Shown: positions 22,944 to 32,636, counted from the first letter of the stretch. The stretch: 46,812 bases of DNA from Cytophagaceae bacterium UBA7467 (GCA_002479785.1 DLPD01000036.1:1-46812), one strand, 5' to 3'. Numbers and translations: made by a program. Notes: generated by a model from the letters alone, not told the origin.

Positions 22944-25697
22944 ATGTACCGGATCTTGTTTTTTCTTCTTGTTTCCTTGTCAGCTATCGCTCAAGTTCCC
23001 AGAATGATTGAGGTGCGCAATAATTGCATCAATCAATGCAATAATTGTAGCGATGCCCCGGCCGGAACTGTTTTCGAAATTCGGGATGTTTATCCGGCGA
23101 GTGCGACCTATTTGTGGGATTTTGGGGAGGCGGGAGCGACCTCTAGTGCTAGAACTGGTGTCTACCAATATTGTAACCCTGGGACGAAAAAAGTTTCTTT
23201 GACAGTGACATCAGGAGGTGTTACAACGGTTTATGGGCCGCAAGAGGTAAAAATAGGTGCATTGCCTGATTTTATTTTGGGTAAAGATGCGAATGATACG
23301 ACGCTGATGATTTGCAAAGGCGATCCGGTTGTATTAAATGCTTTTGGCTCGGTTGCTAAGCCGGCTTTTCCTGTAGGGGTTTCCTGGTTTCCAAAAGGCC
23401 AAAGTTCTGATACGATACATGTATCAGAATCTGGGTGTTATTCGGTGGTGGTAACTGATTTAGCGTCTGGTTGTGCGGCGGAGGCTAAAATGGAGGTAAA
23501 GATTTGTGGGGAGAAACCGAAGGCAGGAGGAGAAGATGGCTGGAATTTTGGTAACAATGTTGCCTTGAAATTTACCGGTGGATCTTCCACTCCCACGGCA
23601 GGGAGAGGTCCCATGAGGACTCCAGAGGGTGTGGCTAAGATGACAGACGAGAACAATGAGTTGATATTCTATACGAATGGTTCCAGGGTCTATGCGAAGG
23701 ATAATTCCTTGGTCGCACAAGGATTAAATGGGGATACAACCATGATTCAAGGGGTCGCTATTCTCCCTAAAACGACATGCAAAGGCTGTCAAGCAGAATA
23801 TTACATTTTTACCATGCGCAAGAATACGGTTGGCCAAAACCAGCTGTATTACAGTATTTACGATCGGAAACTGAATGGGGGAAAGGGCGGAGTATCGATC
23901 AAAAATCAATTTCTTAGTCCGGCTCCTTCGGCTGAGCGATTAGGCATCGCGGTAGGTAGTGGGGATTATTATTGGCTACAAACCCAAGACATGGATTCCA
24001 CCATTTTACGAACGTTTAAAGTGTCTAATGCGGGTATTTCAGCTCCTATTGAATCGAGTGCGAAGACTCCTGTAAAGGGGCCTTCGGCATCCTCTCATTT
24101 TTCTCGGGATGGCAAGGTATTAGCTATTGCTTATGTTAGTCCACCGTCGAATCAAGTGGATATCTATGATTTTGATGTAGCGACCGGAAAAACCACCTTT
24201 AGGTATCGGATATCACTTGCGAATAGTCCCTATGGAGTCGAGTTTTCGGCTGATGGTAAAATAGTGTATGCCTCTGTGAATGTGGGTCCTAATGCCCAGA
24301 TTTGGCAGTATTCCATTGCGTCGAAAGATTCAGTTGCCATGCAAAACTCGAAGAGTCTTTTGTGGTCTGGTCCAGGAAAAATAGGAGCTCTTCAGGGAGA
24401 TCCTTCCAGCGGTTCGATTATTTATGCGGCTTTTCAGGGAAGTTCTAGTTTAGGTAAAATTGTGAATCCAGACATATCGCTAAAGGACTCCACGCGCACA
24501 ACTAGAGCGTCTTTTGTTCGAAATGGCTTGAATCTAGCAGCTGGAACTACGAGTGGTTTGGGATTACCATTATCCATAGTGTTAACGCCAAAGCCATCTT
24601 CGACGCCTAGTATTCAACAAAGTTGCGATGGGACTACTTATCATTTTAAAGTGAGTCAAGATTTGTGTGATCCGATTAAAAATGACCGCTTAGATTGGAA
24701 AATTTACCGTAGCACCTTAGATCCTACGCGGAATGCAGATGGTTTATTAGTTCCATTGAATCCTTCCGGTACCTTGCTCTATTCCTACACCGGCACCGAA
24801 ATGACCTATGATTTTAAGCAGGCGGGGGATTATGTGGTTACGGTAGCTATTAGTAATTCCTGTTTGACGAATTATCTGCTGGACGCATCCGCTTATCATG
24901 TGGAGCTATTAGATCCATTCATTTTGCCTGCCTCCTACACGTTAATTTGTAAGGAAGATGCCTTAATAGGTCCTACATCCGTTCCTCCAGTAGCCTCTTT
25001 TAGCTACAACTGGAGTACGGGAGAGTCTTCTCGGTTTATTCGTGTGCCTAAGCCGAGTGGTAAGTACACCCTAGAAATTAAGGAGGATGCCTCAGGTTGC
25101 TCTATTAAGAAGGAAACTCAGGTGAATTTTACGACGAATCCTTTGGCAGTGAAAAAGGCCGATGGAATTATTTGTAATGATAAACCGCTTTCCCCTTATA
25201 TCGTTCCTATTACCCCCATACCTGCGAACTTACAGGTTGCCTGGCAAGCTAATCCGGGAATTGTCTCAGGTTGGAATTCAAAAGAGCTAGAGATTAATCG
25301 CAGTGGAATCTATTCCTTTACGTTGCGGGATAGCGATGGCTGTGAGCTAAAAGATAGCGTTAGGATTGAAGATAAGTGTGATGCGGTGTTGATCGCTCCC
25401 ACGGTATTTACGCCTAACGGGGATGGTCATAACGATGTTTTTGAGCCCTCTTATAATTGGAATGAACTAAATTCGACTTATCCTAAATCAAGGACTCAGG
25501 TGATTTCCTTAGAAATTTATAACCGCTGGGGAGAGCAACTCTATAGCACGAAAGGACCTACGTTTACGTGGGATGGTACGTATAATGGGGCCAAAGTCCC
25601 GCAAGAGACCTATGCCTATATCATTCGCTACCAGGCGATTGATTATCCTGAAAAGGGTGTGCAAGAAAAACGCGGGGCGGTCGTGGTCGCGTATTAA
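22944..25697 (+). CDS. Secreted PKD-containing protein with CHU_C (T9SS type B) C-terminal domain
   Basis: A 917-aa surface or secreted protein. The start at 22944 is chosen because it begins with a clean signal peptide (MYRILFFLLVSLSAIA, then Q). A PKD-like domain follows (VYPASATYLWDFGEAGATSS, GTKKVSLTV). Residues about 210-550 resemble a beta-propeller, with DNNELIFYTNGSRVY-like and ANSPYGVEFSADGKIVYASV blades. Further Ig/PKD-like repeats follow (YNWSTGESSRFIRV). The last 100 residues, from TVFTPNGDGHNDVFEP (about 819) through LEIYNRWGEQLYSTKG and WDGTYNGAKVPQETYAYIIRY, are the gliding-motility C-terminal domain used for type IX sorting. Many Cys pairs suggest disulphides. It may have adhesive or structural roles. 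Its 3' end overlaps the convergent PurF-like gene by 4 bases. Confidence 0.9.
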   Translation: MYRILFFLLVSLSAIAQVPRMIEVRNNCINQCNNCSDAPAGTVFEIRDVYPASATYLWDFGEAGATSSARTGVYQYCNPGTKKVSLTVTSGGVTTVYGPQEVKIGALPDFILGKDANDTTLMICKGDPVVLNAFGSVAKPAFPVGVSWFPKGQSSDTIHVSESGCYSVVVTDLASGCAAEAKMEVKICGEKPKAGGEDGWNFGNNVALKFTGGSSTPTAGRGPMRTPEGVAKMTDENNELIFYTNGSRVYAKDNSLVAQGLNGDTTMIQGVAILPKTTCKGCQAEYYIFTMRKNTVGQNQLYYSIYDRKLNGGKGGVSIKNQFLSPAPSAERLGIAVGSGDYYWLQTQDMDSTILRTFKVSNAGISAPIESSAKTPVKGPSASSHFSRDGKVLAIAYVSPPSNQVDIYDFDVATGKTTFRYRISLANSPYGVEFSADGKIVYASVNVGPNAQIWQYSIASKDSVAMQNSKSLLWSGPGKIGALQGDPSSGSIIYAAFQGSSSLGKIVNPDISLKDSTRTTRASFVRNGLNLAAGTTSGLGLPLSIVLTPKPSSTPSIQQSCDGTTYHFKVSQDLCDPIKNDRLDWKIYRSTLDPTRNADGLLVPLNPSGTLLYSYTGTEMTYDFKQAGDYVVTVAISNSCLTNYLLDASAYHVELLDPFILPASYTLICKEDALIGPTSVPPVASFSYNWSTGESSRFIRVPKPSGKYTLEIKEDASGCSIKKETQVNFTTNPLAVKKADGIICNDKPLSPYIVPITPIPANLQVAWQANPGIVSGWNSKELEINRSGIYSFTLRDSDGCELKDSVRIEDKCDAVLIAPTVFTPNGDGHNDVFEPSYNWNELNSTYPKSRTQVISLEIYNRWGEQLYSTKGPTFTWDGTYNGAKVPQETYAYIIRYQAIDYPEKGVQEKRGAVVVAY

Positions 25698-27610
25698 TAC
25701 GCGCGAACCTCGATACCTTTCATAAAATTCACAAAGGCTTTATTCACCACTTGATTACCACCCGGTGTAGGGAAGTTTCCGGTGAAATACCAATCGCCTA
25801 AATGATCTGGGCAGGCTTTGTTCAAATTTTCTACCGTTTGGTAAACGATCGAAAGTTCTGCTTTTAGGCCTTTAGGGCGCACTATTTCCGCGATTTTATT
25901 TGAGATTTCTTCGTCAGTGAATGGTGCATAGATGGCTTTTACAAAGTTTTCTTCTGTCGCTGTTCCACTTTCTAGGGCATTTAAGCAACGTAAATTCACT
26001 TCATCTAATATGTGCTCTAATCCACGTTCTTGCAAGAGAGCTAGTGCAGCACGGAAGGCAACGAATTCCTTCATTTTCGACATATCGATACCATAGCAAT
26101 CGGGGTAACGAATTTGTGGAGCAGAAGAAACAATAACGATTTTCTTAGGGGATAATTTATCCAATAATTTCAGGATACTTTTTTCCAAAGTGGTTCCGCG
26201 AACGATGGAATCATCGATAATCACGACTGAATCGACATCCTTATTAATTACCTCGTAGGTGGTATCGTATACGTGGGCTACCATATCGTCACGTTGTTCA
26301 TCAGAGGTGATGAAGGTACGCACTTTCACGTCTTTAGAAATTAACTTTTCCACGCGTGGGCGGAAAGTGAGTAATTCCTCTAACTCTTCTTCGAAAAGGA
26401 TGCCTTCCATGATGGCATTCTTACGTTCTTTGGCCAAATGATCTTCTAAGCCATCGATCATTCCTAAGAAAGCAGTTTCCGCCGTGTTAGGGATGTAAGA
26501 GAATACCGTATGTTTTAGGTCGTGATTTACCTCACTTAAAATTTGAGGAATCAATAACTGTCCTAATTTCTTGCGCTCATGGTAGATATCTGGATCAGAT
26601 CCACGGGAGAAATAAATGCGTTCGAAAGAACACGATTTTTGTTCTAAACGGTCAATGAATGGGACTTCTTTGACGTTTCCATCTATGTCGATGATGAGGG
26701 CGTGTCCCGGAGTAATCTCCTTAATTTGATCGTAAGCGCAATTGAAAGAGGTTTTAATCGCCTGTTTTTCTGAAGCTACTACAGCCACCTCTTCGTCTAC
26801 ATAGTAGAAGGCCGGGCGAATTCCTGCTGGGTCACGCGCTACAAAAGAAGCTCCATAACCAGTCATTCCCACCATCGCATATCCTCCATCAAAATCCTTG
26901 CAAGAACGCTCTAAAACGCGTTTCAAGTCAATTTCTTGGGCGATTATATCGGATAATTCAGGGTTTTCGTATTGGTCTTTGTATTTGCCAAATTGGCGTT
27001 GATTCTCTTCATCTAAAAAGTGACCGATCTTTTCCATCACGGTAACGGTGTCCACTTTTTCTTTCGGGTGCTGACCTAGGGAAACGAGTTTGTTGAATAA
27101 ATCGTCCACATTGGTCATGTTGAAATTACCCGCCATCACGAGGTTACGGCTTCTCCAGTTGTTTTGACGCAACATCGGGTGGCAGTTTTCGATCTCATTT
27201 TGGCCATGTGTACCGTAGCGCAAGTGGCCTAAAAGTACTTCCCCAGTGAAAGCGACATTTTCTTGCCACCAATCTGCATCGTGAACGGCATCAATGCCCG
27301 TTTCCCGCTTAACGGATTTAGCTAATTTGTGTGCTTTACTGAATTTTTTATTGATTTTTCCAAAAATATCTGCCACGGCTTGTGGCTCTACTGAACGGTA
27401 TCTGGAAATGTAACGGTGCCCTGGTTTTACGTTGATTTTGATGTTTGCTACCCCAGCTCCATCTTGTCCTCTGTTGACTTGCTTCTCCATCATTAGATAA
27501 AGTTTGCTCAGTCCGTAAGTAGGTGTTTTATAAGTGTCTAAGTAGTACTGAAAAGGCTTTCGTAGGCGGATGAGGGCAATTCCGCATTCGTGCTTAATAG
27601 AATCAGACAT
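25694..27610 (-). CDS. PurF-like amidophosphoribosyltransferase, long form
   Basis: A 638-aa protein with a glutamine amidotransferase class II domain followed by a phosphoribosyltransferase domain. Cys9 in HECGIALI would be the N-terminal nucleophile after removal of a short propeptide. HLRYGTHG (129-136) and RDPAGIRPAFYY (259-270) are conserved amidotransferase motifs. The PRPP-binding motif is VVIIDDSIVRGTT (462-474). It is about 130 residues longer than E. coli PurF, with insertions at 85-120 and 165-225. This long form is common in Bacteroidota, often beside a canonical PurF elsewhere. It probably forms phosphoribosylamine for purine synthesis, but a specialised role is possible. Promoter candidates lie at 27642-27671. 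Confidence 0.85.
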   Translation of the reverse strand: MSDSIKHECGIALIRLRKPFQYYLDTYKTPTYGLSKLYLMMEKQVNRGQDGAGVANIKINVKPGHRYISRYRSVEPQAVADIFGKINKKFSKAHKLAKSVKRETGIDAVHDADWWQENVAFTGEVLLGHLRYGTHGQNEIENCHPMLRQNNWRSRNLVMAGNFNMTNVDDLFNKLVSLGQHPKEKVDTVTVMEKIGHFLDEENQRQFGKYKDQYENPELSDIIAQEIDLKRVLERSCKDFDGGYAMVGMTGYGASFVARDPAGIRPAFYYVDEEVAVVASEKQAIKTSFNCAYDQIKEITPGHALIIDIDGNVKEVPFIDRLEQKSCSFERIYFSRGSDPDIYHERKKLGQLLIPQILSEVNHDLKHTVFSYIPNTAETAFLGMIDGLEDHLAKERKNAIMEGILFEEELEELLTFRPRVEKLISKDVKVRTFITSDEQRDDMVAHVYDTTYEVINKDVDSVVIIDDSIVRGTTLEKSILKLLDKLSPKKIVIVSSAPQIRYPDCYGIDMSKMKEFVAFRAALALLQERGLEHILDEVNLRCLNALESGTATEENFVKAIYAPFTDEEISNKIAEIVRPKGLKAELSIVYQTVENLNKACPDHLGDWYFTGNFPTPGGNQVVNKAFVNFMKGIEVRAY

Positions 27611-27641
27611 GGAAACGTGGGGCTATTTTGAAAATCAAGCT

Positions 27642-27671
27642 CAAAATTAGCCAAAATAAATGACCAACAAG
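27642..27671 (-). promoter_or_regulatory. Promoter of the PurF-like gene
   Basis: On the minus strand, CTTG (27668-27671), 18 bases, then TAATTTTG (27642-27649), a perfect TAnnTTTG. The ATG is 31 bases after the -7 box. Confidence 0.6.
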
Positions 27672-27695
27672 CTGATTTTTTTATTTTTTTATCGA

Positions 27696-29156
27696 CTATT
27701 TCCAAAGGTTCGTTAAGACCGCTGGGAATAAGATAGATGCGATTAAAATCGCTGTTAAAAATCCGTAAGAGTAGATTTCAAGGGAAGTCAACTCCTTCCA
27801 CAAATCCGATTTTTCAGTCGATTTTTTGAAATACAAATGGAACGGAATTTTCAAATAATAAAACAATGAAATGGCCGTCACTAAAATGGCTATAATGAGT
27901 AGAACGAGTATGCCAATGGAAGTCGTCATTTCATAGTTTGACCACAATAAACTGAAGTAGGTCATTTTCGCAAGGAAGGTTCCGGCTGGCGGTAGTCCCA
28001 CTAATGCAATAAGTCCTGTTAATAAGAAAAAGGCAGGCAAGGGTTTCTCTGCACCTAGCCCAGCAAAAGACTTCACTTCGTTTGCCCCGACCTCGTCGAT
28101 CAGGTAAAAAACCAAAAGACTGGCGATGCTGTACAAGAAGCCATAAAATAGAATGGCATCTAATGCCTGAATCGGTTGAAAGAACCAAGCTATCGCTAAA
28201 AAACCACCATGCGCGATGCTGGAATAGGCGAGGAGTCGTTTGGTATTGTTTTGGCCTAATGCCCCTAAATTGCCCACTAAAAGCGTTAAGATCGCTAATA
28301 CAGCTAATTCATTCGTAAACGAAACAGGTAAAGTGGGTAACAAGCGCACACCCACAAAGGCGATGGCTAGCTTAGGCGCGGTCGAAATCCAGGTCATCCA
28401 AGCAGCCGGTAATTGCTGCATCACATCGGGATTCCAAGGATGAAAGGGCGCCCAAGACATCTTAAATAATAATCCTACAGCAAAAAGTCCTAAGGCAAAA
28501 CCGCGTAAATAGGGGTCTGCTACTGAAATTCCCCGGGAGAAATCGACGCTTGTAAAGTCCAGTGTTCCCGTTAAACCATATAGCAAAGAAATTCCGTAGA
28601 TAAACAGCGCTGAGGATCCTAATCCAAATAAAACATAAGGTAAACTAGCTCTAGAGGACTCTTTACGAAGACTCACTAACACATAAGTCCCCATCGACAT
28701 AAACTCAATGGACAAGAATAAACTCAGCGCATTGGAGCTCAAACTGCTCAATAAAGCGCCTAATAAAATGGATAGGAAACCAGTCAACTCCTCGAAACTG
28801 AGGGATTTTTTGTGGATTTGGTTCATCATAATGAGCAAAAATCCAATACCCAGCACCAAGGTGTTGAGGGCGTTCGATCCTACATTTGCTTCAAACAAAC
28901 CGGAGGCAAAAGAACCATTTAATCCCAATTCATTTCGTTGAAAGCTGAGTGATAAGGCTAATAAAAGAGGTATTTGACAGGTGAAATAGCGCCATGACGT
29001 GCTAAATTTCTCCGTTTTGCCATGTAAAAACAATTCAATGAACAGGCTGAATAATATTGTCCCTGCCACGATCAATTCAGGAATCGCCAGGTGTAATCCG
29101 GCCGTGATAGACTGGATTCTTTCTGGGAGCTGAGCGATAGTAGGGATCAATGACAT
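27696..29156 (-). CDS. nuoN: NADH-quinone oxidoreductase subunit N
   Basis: A 486-aa protein of about 14 hydrophobic segments from the proton-antiporter-like family of complex I. Visible landmarks are YVLFGLGSSALFIYGISLLYGLTGTLDF, FKMSWAPFHPWNPDVMQQLP with a conserved Lys in a membrane helix, and LAYSSIAHGGFLAIAWF. It would pump protons in the inner membrane as part of NADH dehydrogenase. Length and order of motifs fit NuoN better than NuoL or NuoM, which are longer and carry other signatures. It lies 8 bases after uvrA and has no other nuo gene beside it, although nuoN usually ends the nuoA-N operon. Confidence 0.88.
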   Translation of the reverse strand: MSLIPTIAQLPERIQSITAGLHLAIPELIVAGTILFSLFIELFLHGKTEKFSTSWRYFTCQIPLLLALSLSFQRNELGLNGSFASGLFEANVGSNALNTLVLGIGFLLIMMNQIHKKSLSFEELTGFLSILLGALLSSLSSNALSLFLSIEFMSMGTYVLVSLRKESSRASLPYVLFGLGSSALFIYGISLLYGLTGTLDFTSVDFSRGISVADPYLRGFALGLFAVGLLFKMSWAPFHPWNPDVMQQLPAAWMTWISTAPKLAIAFVGVRLLPTLPVSFTNELAVLAILTLLVGNLGALGQNNTKRLLAYSSIAHGGFLAIAWFFQPIQALDAILFYGFLYSIASLLVFYLIDEVGANEVKSFAGLGAEKPLPAFFLLTGLIALVGLPPAGTFLAKMTYFSLLWSNYEMTTSIGILVLLIIAILVTAISLFYYLKIPFHLYFKKSTEKSDLWKELTSLEIYSYGFLTAILIASILFPAVLTNLWK

Positions 29157-29164
29157 GGTTAAAT

Positions 29165-31993
29165 TTACAGTTTTTGGCTTAAATAATGAGCGGTTGGGTT
29201 GTTTTTCAGGCCTTTCATCTCTTCGGGAGTACCTTGGAATGTAATATAGCCGCCATTTTCGCCACCTTCAGGACCTAAATCAATAATGTGATCGGCACAT
29301 TTGATGACTTCCATGTTGTGCTCGATGATCACTACCGAATCCCCTTGTTCCACTAAATCATTCATGGCCTTTAACAGCTTTTTGATGTCGTGGAAGTGAA
29401 GACCCGTAGTAGGTTCGTCAAAAATAAACAGGGTCTTGCCTTTGTTCGGGTTGCCTTTGCCTAGGAAGCTCGCGAGTTTCACCCGCTGTGCTTCCCCTCC
29501 TGAAAGCGAATTCGAAGATTGACCTAATTTGATATAGCCTAAACCTACTTGGAAGAGTGGATCGATTTTATCCGCAATGCGAGGTTGTTTATCACGGAAG
29601 AACTCCACTGCTTCTTCGACGGTTAAATCGAGGATTTCAGCAATGTTTTTATCCTGGAATTTGACGTCTAAAATTTCCTGCTTAAAACGGGCTCCTCCAC
29701 AGGATTCACACGGCAATTTAATGTCTGCCATGAATTGCATTTCAATGGTGATTTCCCCTTCCCCTTGGCAAACCTCGCAGCGTCCACCTTCTACATTGAA
29801 GGAGAAATGGGCGGGTTTATAGCCACGGGCTTTTGCCACCGGTAATTCGGAATACAAGGCTCTGATTGCATCATAGGCCTTGATGTAGGTCACAGGATTC
29901 GAACGAGACGATTTTCCAATAGGTTGTTGGTCGACCATTTCGATGCTCGCAATTTTGTTCGTGCTGCCTTTAATCTCTCGGAATCGCCCGGTTTCTTCGG
30001 TGCCTTGTTGCAATAAGCGAAGCATCGCAGGATACAAAATTTTGCGGATTAACGTTGATTTTCCAGAACCACTCACCCCTGTCACAACCGTCATGATGCC
30101 TAATGGGATAGCGACGTCTACGTTTTTTAAATTATTTTCAGAGGCACCTGTGATTTCGATGTGGGCCAATGGCTTGCGTCTGAAATAAGGCACCTCGATG
30201 CGATCTTGACCACTGAGGAAACGTAGGGTATGGCTATAGGTAGTTTTGTCTGCTAAAGCCTCTGTCAAATTCCCTTGAAAAATCAAATTCCCTCCATGTC
30301 GTCCCGCTTCTGGGCCTATATCAATGATTTGGTCTGCAGCACGCATTACTTCCTCTTCGTGTTCTACCACAATGACGGTGTTTCCCATGTTTTTCAACAT
30401 CTCTAACACGGAAATCAACCGCTCTGTATCCCGAGGATGCAAACCAATACTCGGTTCATCTAAAATATACATAGAACCCACCAAGGCACTGCCTAAGGAA
30501 GTGGCTAATTTAATGCGCTGAAATTCGCCGCCGGATAAGGTCGAGCTGAGGCGATTTAAGGTCAAATACCCTAAACCCACGCGATCCATATAGTCTAAGC
30601 GGTTATTAATCTCGATTAAAATTCGTCTGGAAACCTGCTGGTCGTGTTCGTTTAATTCCAGATTTTCAAAGAAGGCTTTTGTTTTCGATAAGGGCCAAAG
30701 CACTAAATCGACTAAGGACGTTCCTGCAATCTTCACATAACCTGCATCCATCCGCAATCGCGAGCCTTGGCATTCCGGGCAATTAGTTTTCCCGCGGTAA
30801 CGCGAGAGCATCACGCGGTATTGGATTTTATAGGTCTCTTTTTCTAGGTGATCAAAAAATTGAGTCAATCCGGCAAAATACTTGTTCCCAGTCCACAATA
30901 CTTTCTTCTCCGCTGCAGTTAAATCCTTGTAAGGACGGTGAATTGGAAAATCGAATTGAACTCCGTTGCGAAGCAATGGACTTAACCATTCACTCATTCG
31001 CTCGCTGCGCCACGGTGCAATGGCTCCTTCATAGATGGATAAATCATGATCTGGAAAAACCAAATCAGGGTCTAAACCCAGCACTTTTCCGTATCCCTCG
31101 CAACGGCGACACGCGCCATAAGGATTGTTAAAGGAAAAGAGATTTAAACTCGGCTCCTCAAAAACCATCCCGTCTAATTCGAATTTATTCGAGAAAATAT
31201 CCCGTTTGCGTCCCTCGATTTCAATCCAGCAGACGCCTTCTCCCTCGAAATAGGCAGTCTGGACGGAATCGCCTACACGGAATTGCGTTTCTTCATCATC
31301 TTTCTTGGAGACTAAACGGTCTATTAATATCGCGATTTCGGTCGGTTTTTTTGCCAAATGCTGCAACTGAGTTGGATCCTCCACTAATTCCTCCAATGCG
31401 ATAATTTCGCCCTGAAATTGTAGACGAGAATACCCTTTCTGGATCAGTAATTGACATTCGTTTTCAAGACTTCTGTCTTCGTGGTGAATAAGCGGAGCCA
31501 ATATGAGGACTTTTTTGCCATCATGCTGGGCGATAAAGTCTACAATATGGGAAACTGAATCTTTACGCACTTCTTTGCCGGAAATGGGTGAAATGGTGCG
31601 ACCGATGCGGGCAAAAAGTAATTTTAAATAATCGTAAATTTCAGTCGTGGTGCCCACCGTTGAACGTGGGTTCTTTGTATTCACCTTTTGTTCAATGGCG
31701 ATGGCTGGCGAAACGCCTTTAATGTAATCCACCGCTGGCTTTTCCATTCGCCCTAAGAATTGACGGGCGTAGCTATTAAGGCTTTCTACGTACATTCTTT
31801 GGCCTTCCGCAAATAAGGTATCAAAGGCTAATGAGGACTTCCCTGAACCCGATAAACCCGTGATGACAACAAGTTCATTTCGCGGAATCGCCACATCCAC
31901 CCCTTTCAAATTGTGCACGCGCGCACCTTTAATAATGATGTGCGTTTTCGGATCACAATTATCTATGTTATGCTTAGCCTGTGGGGAGTTCAT
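29165..31993 (-). CDS. uvrA: Excinuclease ABC subunit A
   Basis: A 942-aa protein, the usual UvrA length. It recognises DNA damage and starts nucleotide excision repair with UvrB and UvrC. Two ABC ATPase halves are visible: Walker A GLSGSGKSSLAFDTL and GVSGSGKSTLIRKIL, and signature motifs LSGGEFQRIKLA and LSGGEAQRVKLA. Zinc modules contain CRRCEGYGK, CPECQGSRL, CEVCQGEGE and CESCGG. The start at 31993 is preferred because the upstream in-frame codons lie in the promoter and the divergent gene. The -7 promoter box ends only 4 bases before this ATG, so the mRNA may be leaderless. nuoN follows by 8 bases. Confidence 0.97.
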   Translation of the reverse strand: MNSPQAKHNIDNCDPKTHIIIKGARVHNLKGVDVAIPRNELVVITGLSGSGKSSLAFDTLFAEGQRMYVESLNSYARQFLGRMEKPAVDYIKGVSPAIAIEQKVNTKNPRSTVGTTTEIYDYLKLLFARIGRTISPISGKEVRKDSVSHIVDFIAQHDGKKVLILAPLIHHEDRSLENECQLLIQKGYSRLQFQGEIIALEELVEDPTQLQHLAKKPTEIAILIDRLVSKKDDEETQFRVGDSVQTAYFEGEGVCWIEIEGRKRDIFSNKFELDGMVFEEPSLNLFSFNNPYGACRRCEGYGKVLGLDPDLVFPDHDLSIYEGAIAPWRSERMSEWLSPLLRNGVQFDFPIHRPYKDLTAAEKKVLWTGNKYFAGLTQFFDHLEKETYKIQYRVMLSRYRGKTNCPECQGSRLRMDAGYVKIAGTSLVDLVLWPLSKTKAFFENLELNEHDQQVSRRILIEINNRLDYMDRVGLGYLTLNRLSSTLSGGEFQRIKLATSLGSALVGSMYILDEPSIGLHPRDTERLISVLEMLKNMGNTVIVVEHEEEVMRAADQIIDIGPEAGRHGGNLIFQGNLTEALADKTTYSHTLRFLSGQDRIEVPYFRRKPLAHIEITGASENNLKNVDVAIPLGIMTVVTGVSGSGKSTLIRKILYPAMLRLLQQGTEETGRFREIKGSTNKIASIEMVDQQPIGKSSRSNPVTYIKAYDAIRALYSELPVAKARGYKPAHFSFNVEGGRCEVCQGEGEITIEMQFMADIKLPCESCGGARFKQEILDVKFQDKNIAEILDLTVEEAVEFFRDKQPRIADKIDPLFQVGLGYIKLGQSSNSLSGGEAQRVKLASFLGKGNPNKGKTLFIFDEPTTGLHFHDIKKLLKAMNDLVEQGDSVVIIEHNMEVIKCADHIIDLGPEGGENGGYITFQGTPEEMKGLKNNPTAHYLSQKL

Positions 31994-31997
31994 TTTA

Positions 31998-32027
31998 CAA
32001 AAATATCCTTTAATTTTGGTAATCAAT
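31998..32027 (-). promoter_or_regulatory. Candidate uvrA promoter
   Basis: On the minus strand, ATTG (32024-32027), 18 bases, then TATTTTTG (31998-32005), a perfect TAnnTTTG. The box ends 4 bases before the uvrA ATG. Confidence 0.55.
32011..32018 (+). promoter_or_regulatory. Candidate -7 box of the outer-membrane protein gene
   Basis: TAATTTTG fits TAnnTTTG and ends 18 bases before the ATG at 32037. No good -33 box is present. It lies between the two boxes of the uvrA promoter, on the opposite strand. Confidence 0.4.
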
Positions 32028-32036
32028 TTAAGCCAA

Positions 32037-32606
32037 ATGAAAAAACTACTTTTATTCTTTTCACTCCTGACTTTTGTTGGAGTTTCAGAGGTATTTGCAC
32101 AAGAACCGGTGGTCATTAAAGAGGAAGGAGCAGAGGGAGATCTGGATGTGGAAAAAGACGTGCGTGATTTGCCTTTTCGCCAACGCTTGAATTTTGGGGG
32201 TGGAATCAGCGGTTTAAGTTTTGGAAATCCTACGAGTATAGGGGTTTCACCTATGGTGGGTTATTCGCTTACGAATAATGCGATTGTAGGGGTGGGCATC
32301 ACTTATCAATACTATGCCATCGGGAACTATTCAAGTAATTTGCTTGGAGAAAGAGTTTTCATTCGCCAGCATGTACCCGCGTTAAGTCAAATAATAGGTC
32401 AAGGGTATCTCACGGCGCAAGTGGAAAATTATTCCAACTTATCCGATAACACGGGAATCACTTATTCAAATCCAGTCTTGGTGGGCGTGGGAATTGGCTC
32501 TAAAATTGGGCTTAATTTTAATGTGATGTATGATCTAAATTACACCTCAGGACGTTCTCCTTACGGTTCAGCACTAGTTGTCCAAATAGGCGGATTTTTC
32601 TTTTAA
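32037..32606 (+). CDS. Small outer-membrane beta-barrel protein, unknown function
   Basis: A 189-aa protein with a signal peptide (MKKLLLFFSLLTFVGVSEVFA, then Q at 22). After an acidic segment (EEGAEGDLDVEKDVRDLP) there are alternating strands such as RLNFGGGISGLSFG, ISVSPMVGYSLTNNAIVGVGITYQYY and NPVLVGVGIGSKIGLNFNVMYDLNY. It ends in GGFFF, the aromatic ending of outer-membrane barrels. The family is not recognised. The start is taken at the signal peptide; the longer frame runs into uvrA. nrdB follows 78 bases later with its own candidate promoter. Confidence 0.75.
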   Translation: MKKLLLFFSLLTFVGVSEVFAQEPVVIKEEGAEGDLDVEKDVRDLPFRQRLNFGGGISGLSFGNPTSIGVSPMVGYSLTNNAIVGVGITYQYYAIGNYSSNLLGERVFIRQHVPALSQIIGQGYLTAQVENYSNLSDNTGITYSNPVLVGVGIGSKIGLNFNVMYDLNYTSGRSPYGSALVVQIGGFFF

Positions 32607-32636
32607 AATTTAAAACAATTTTAGCCCTTTATCAGT

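Noticed and set aside
31994..32116. 41-residue N-terminal extension of UvrA
   Set aside because: These codons overlap the promoter and the start of the divergent gene, and UvrA length is normal from 31993.
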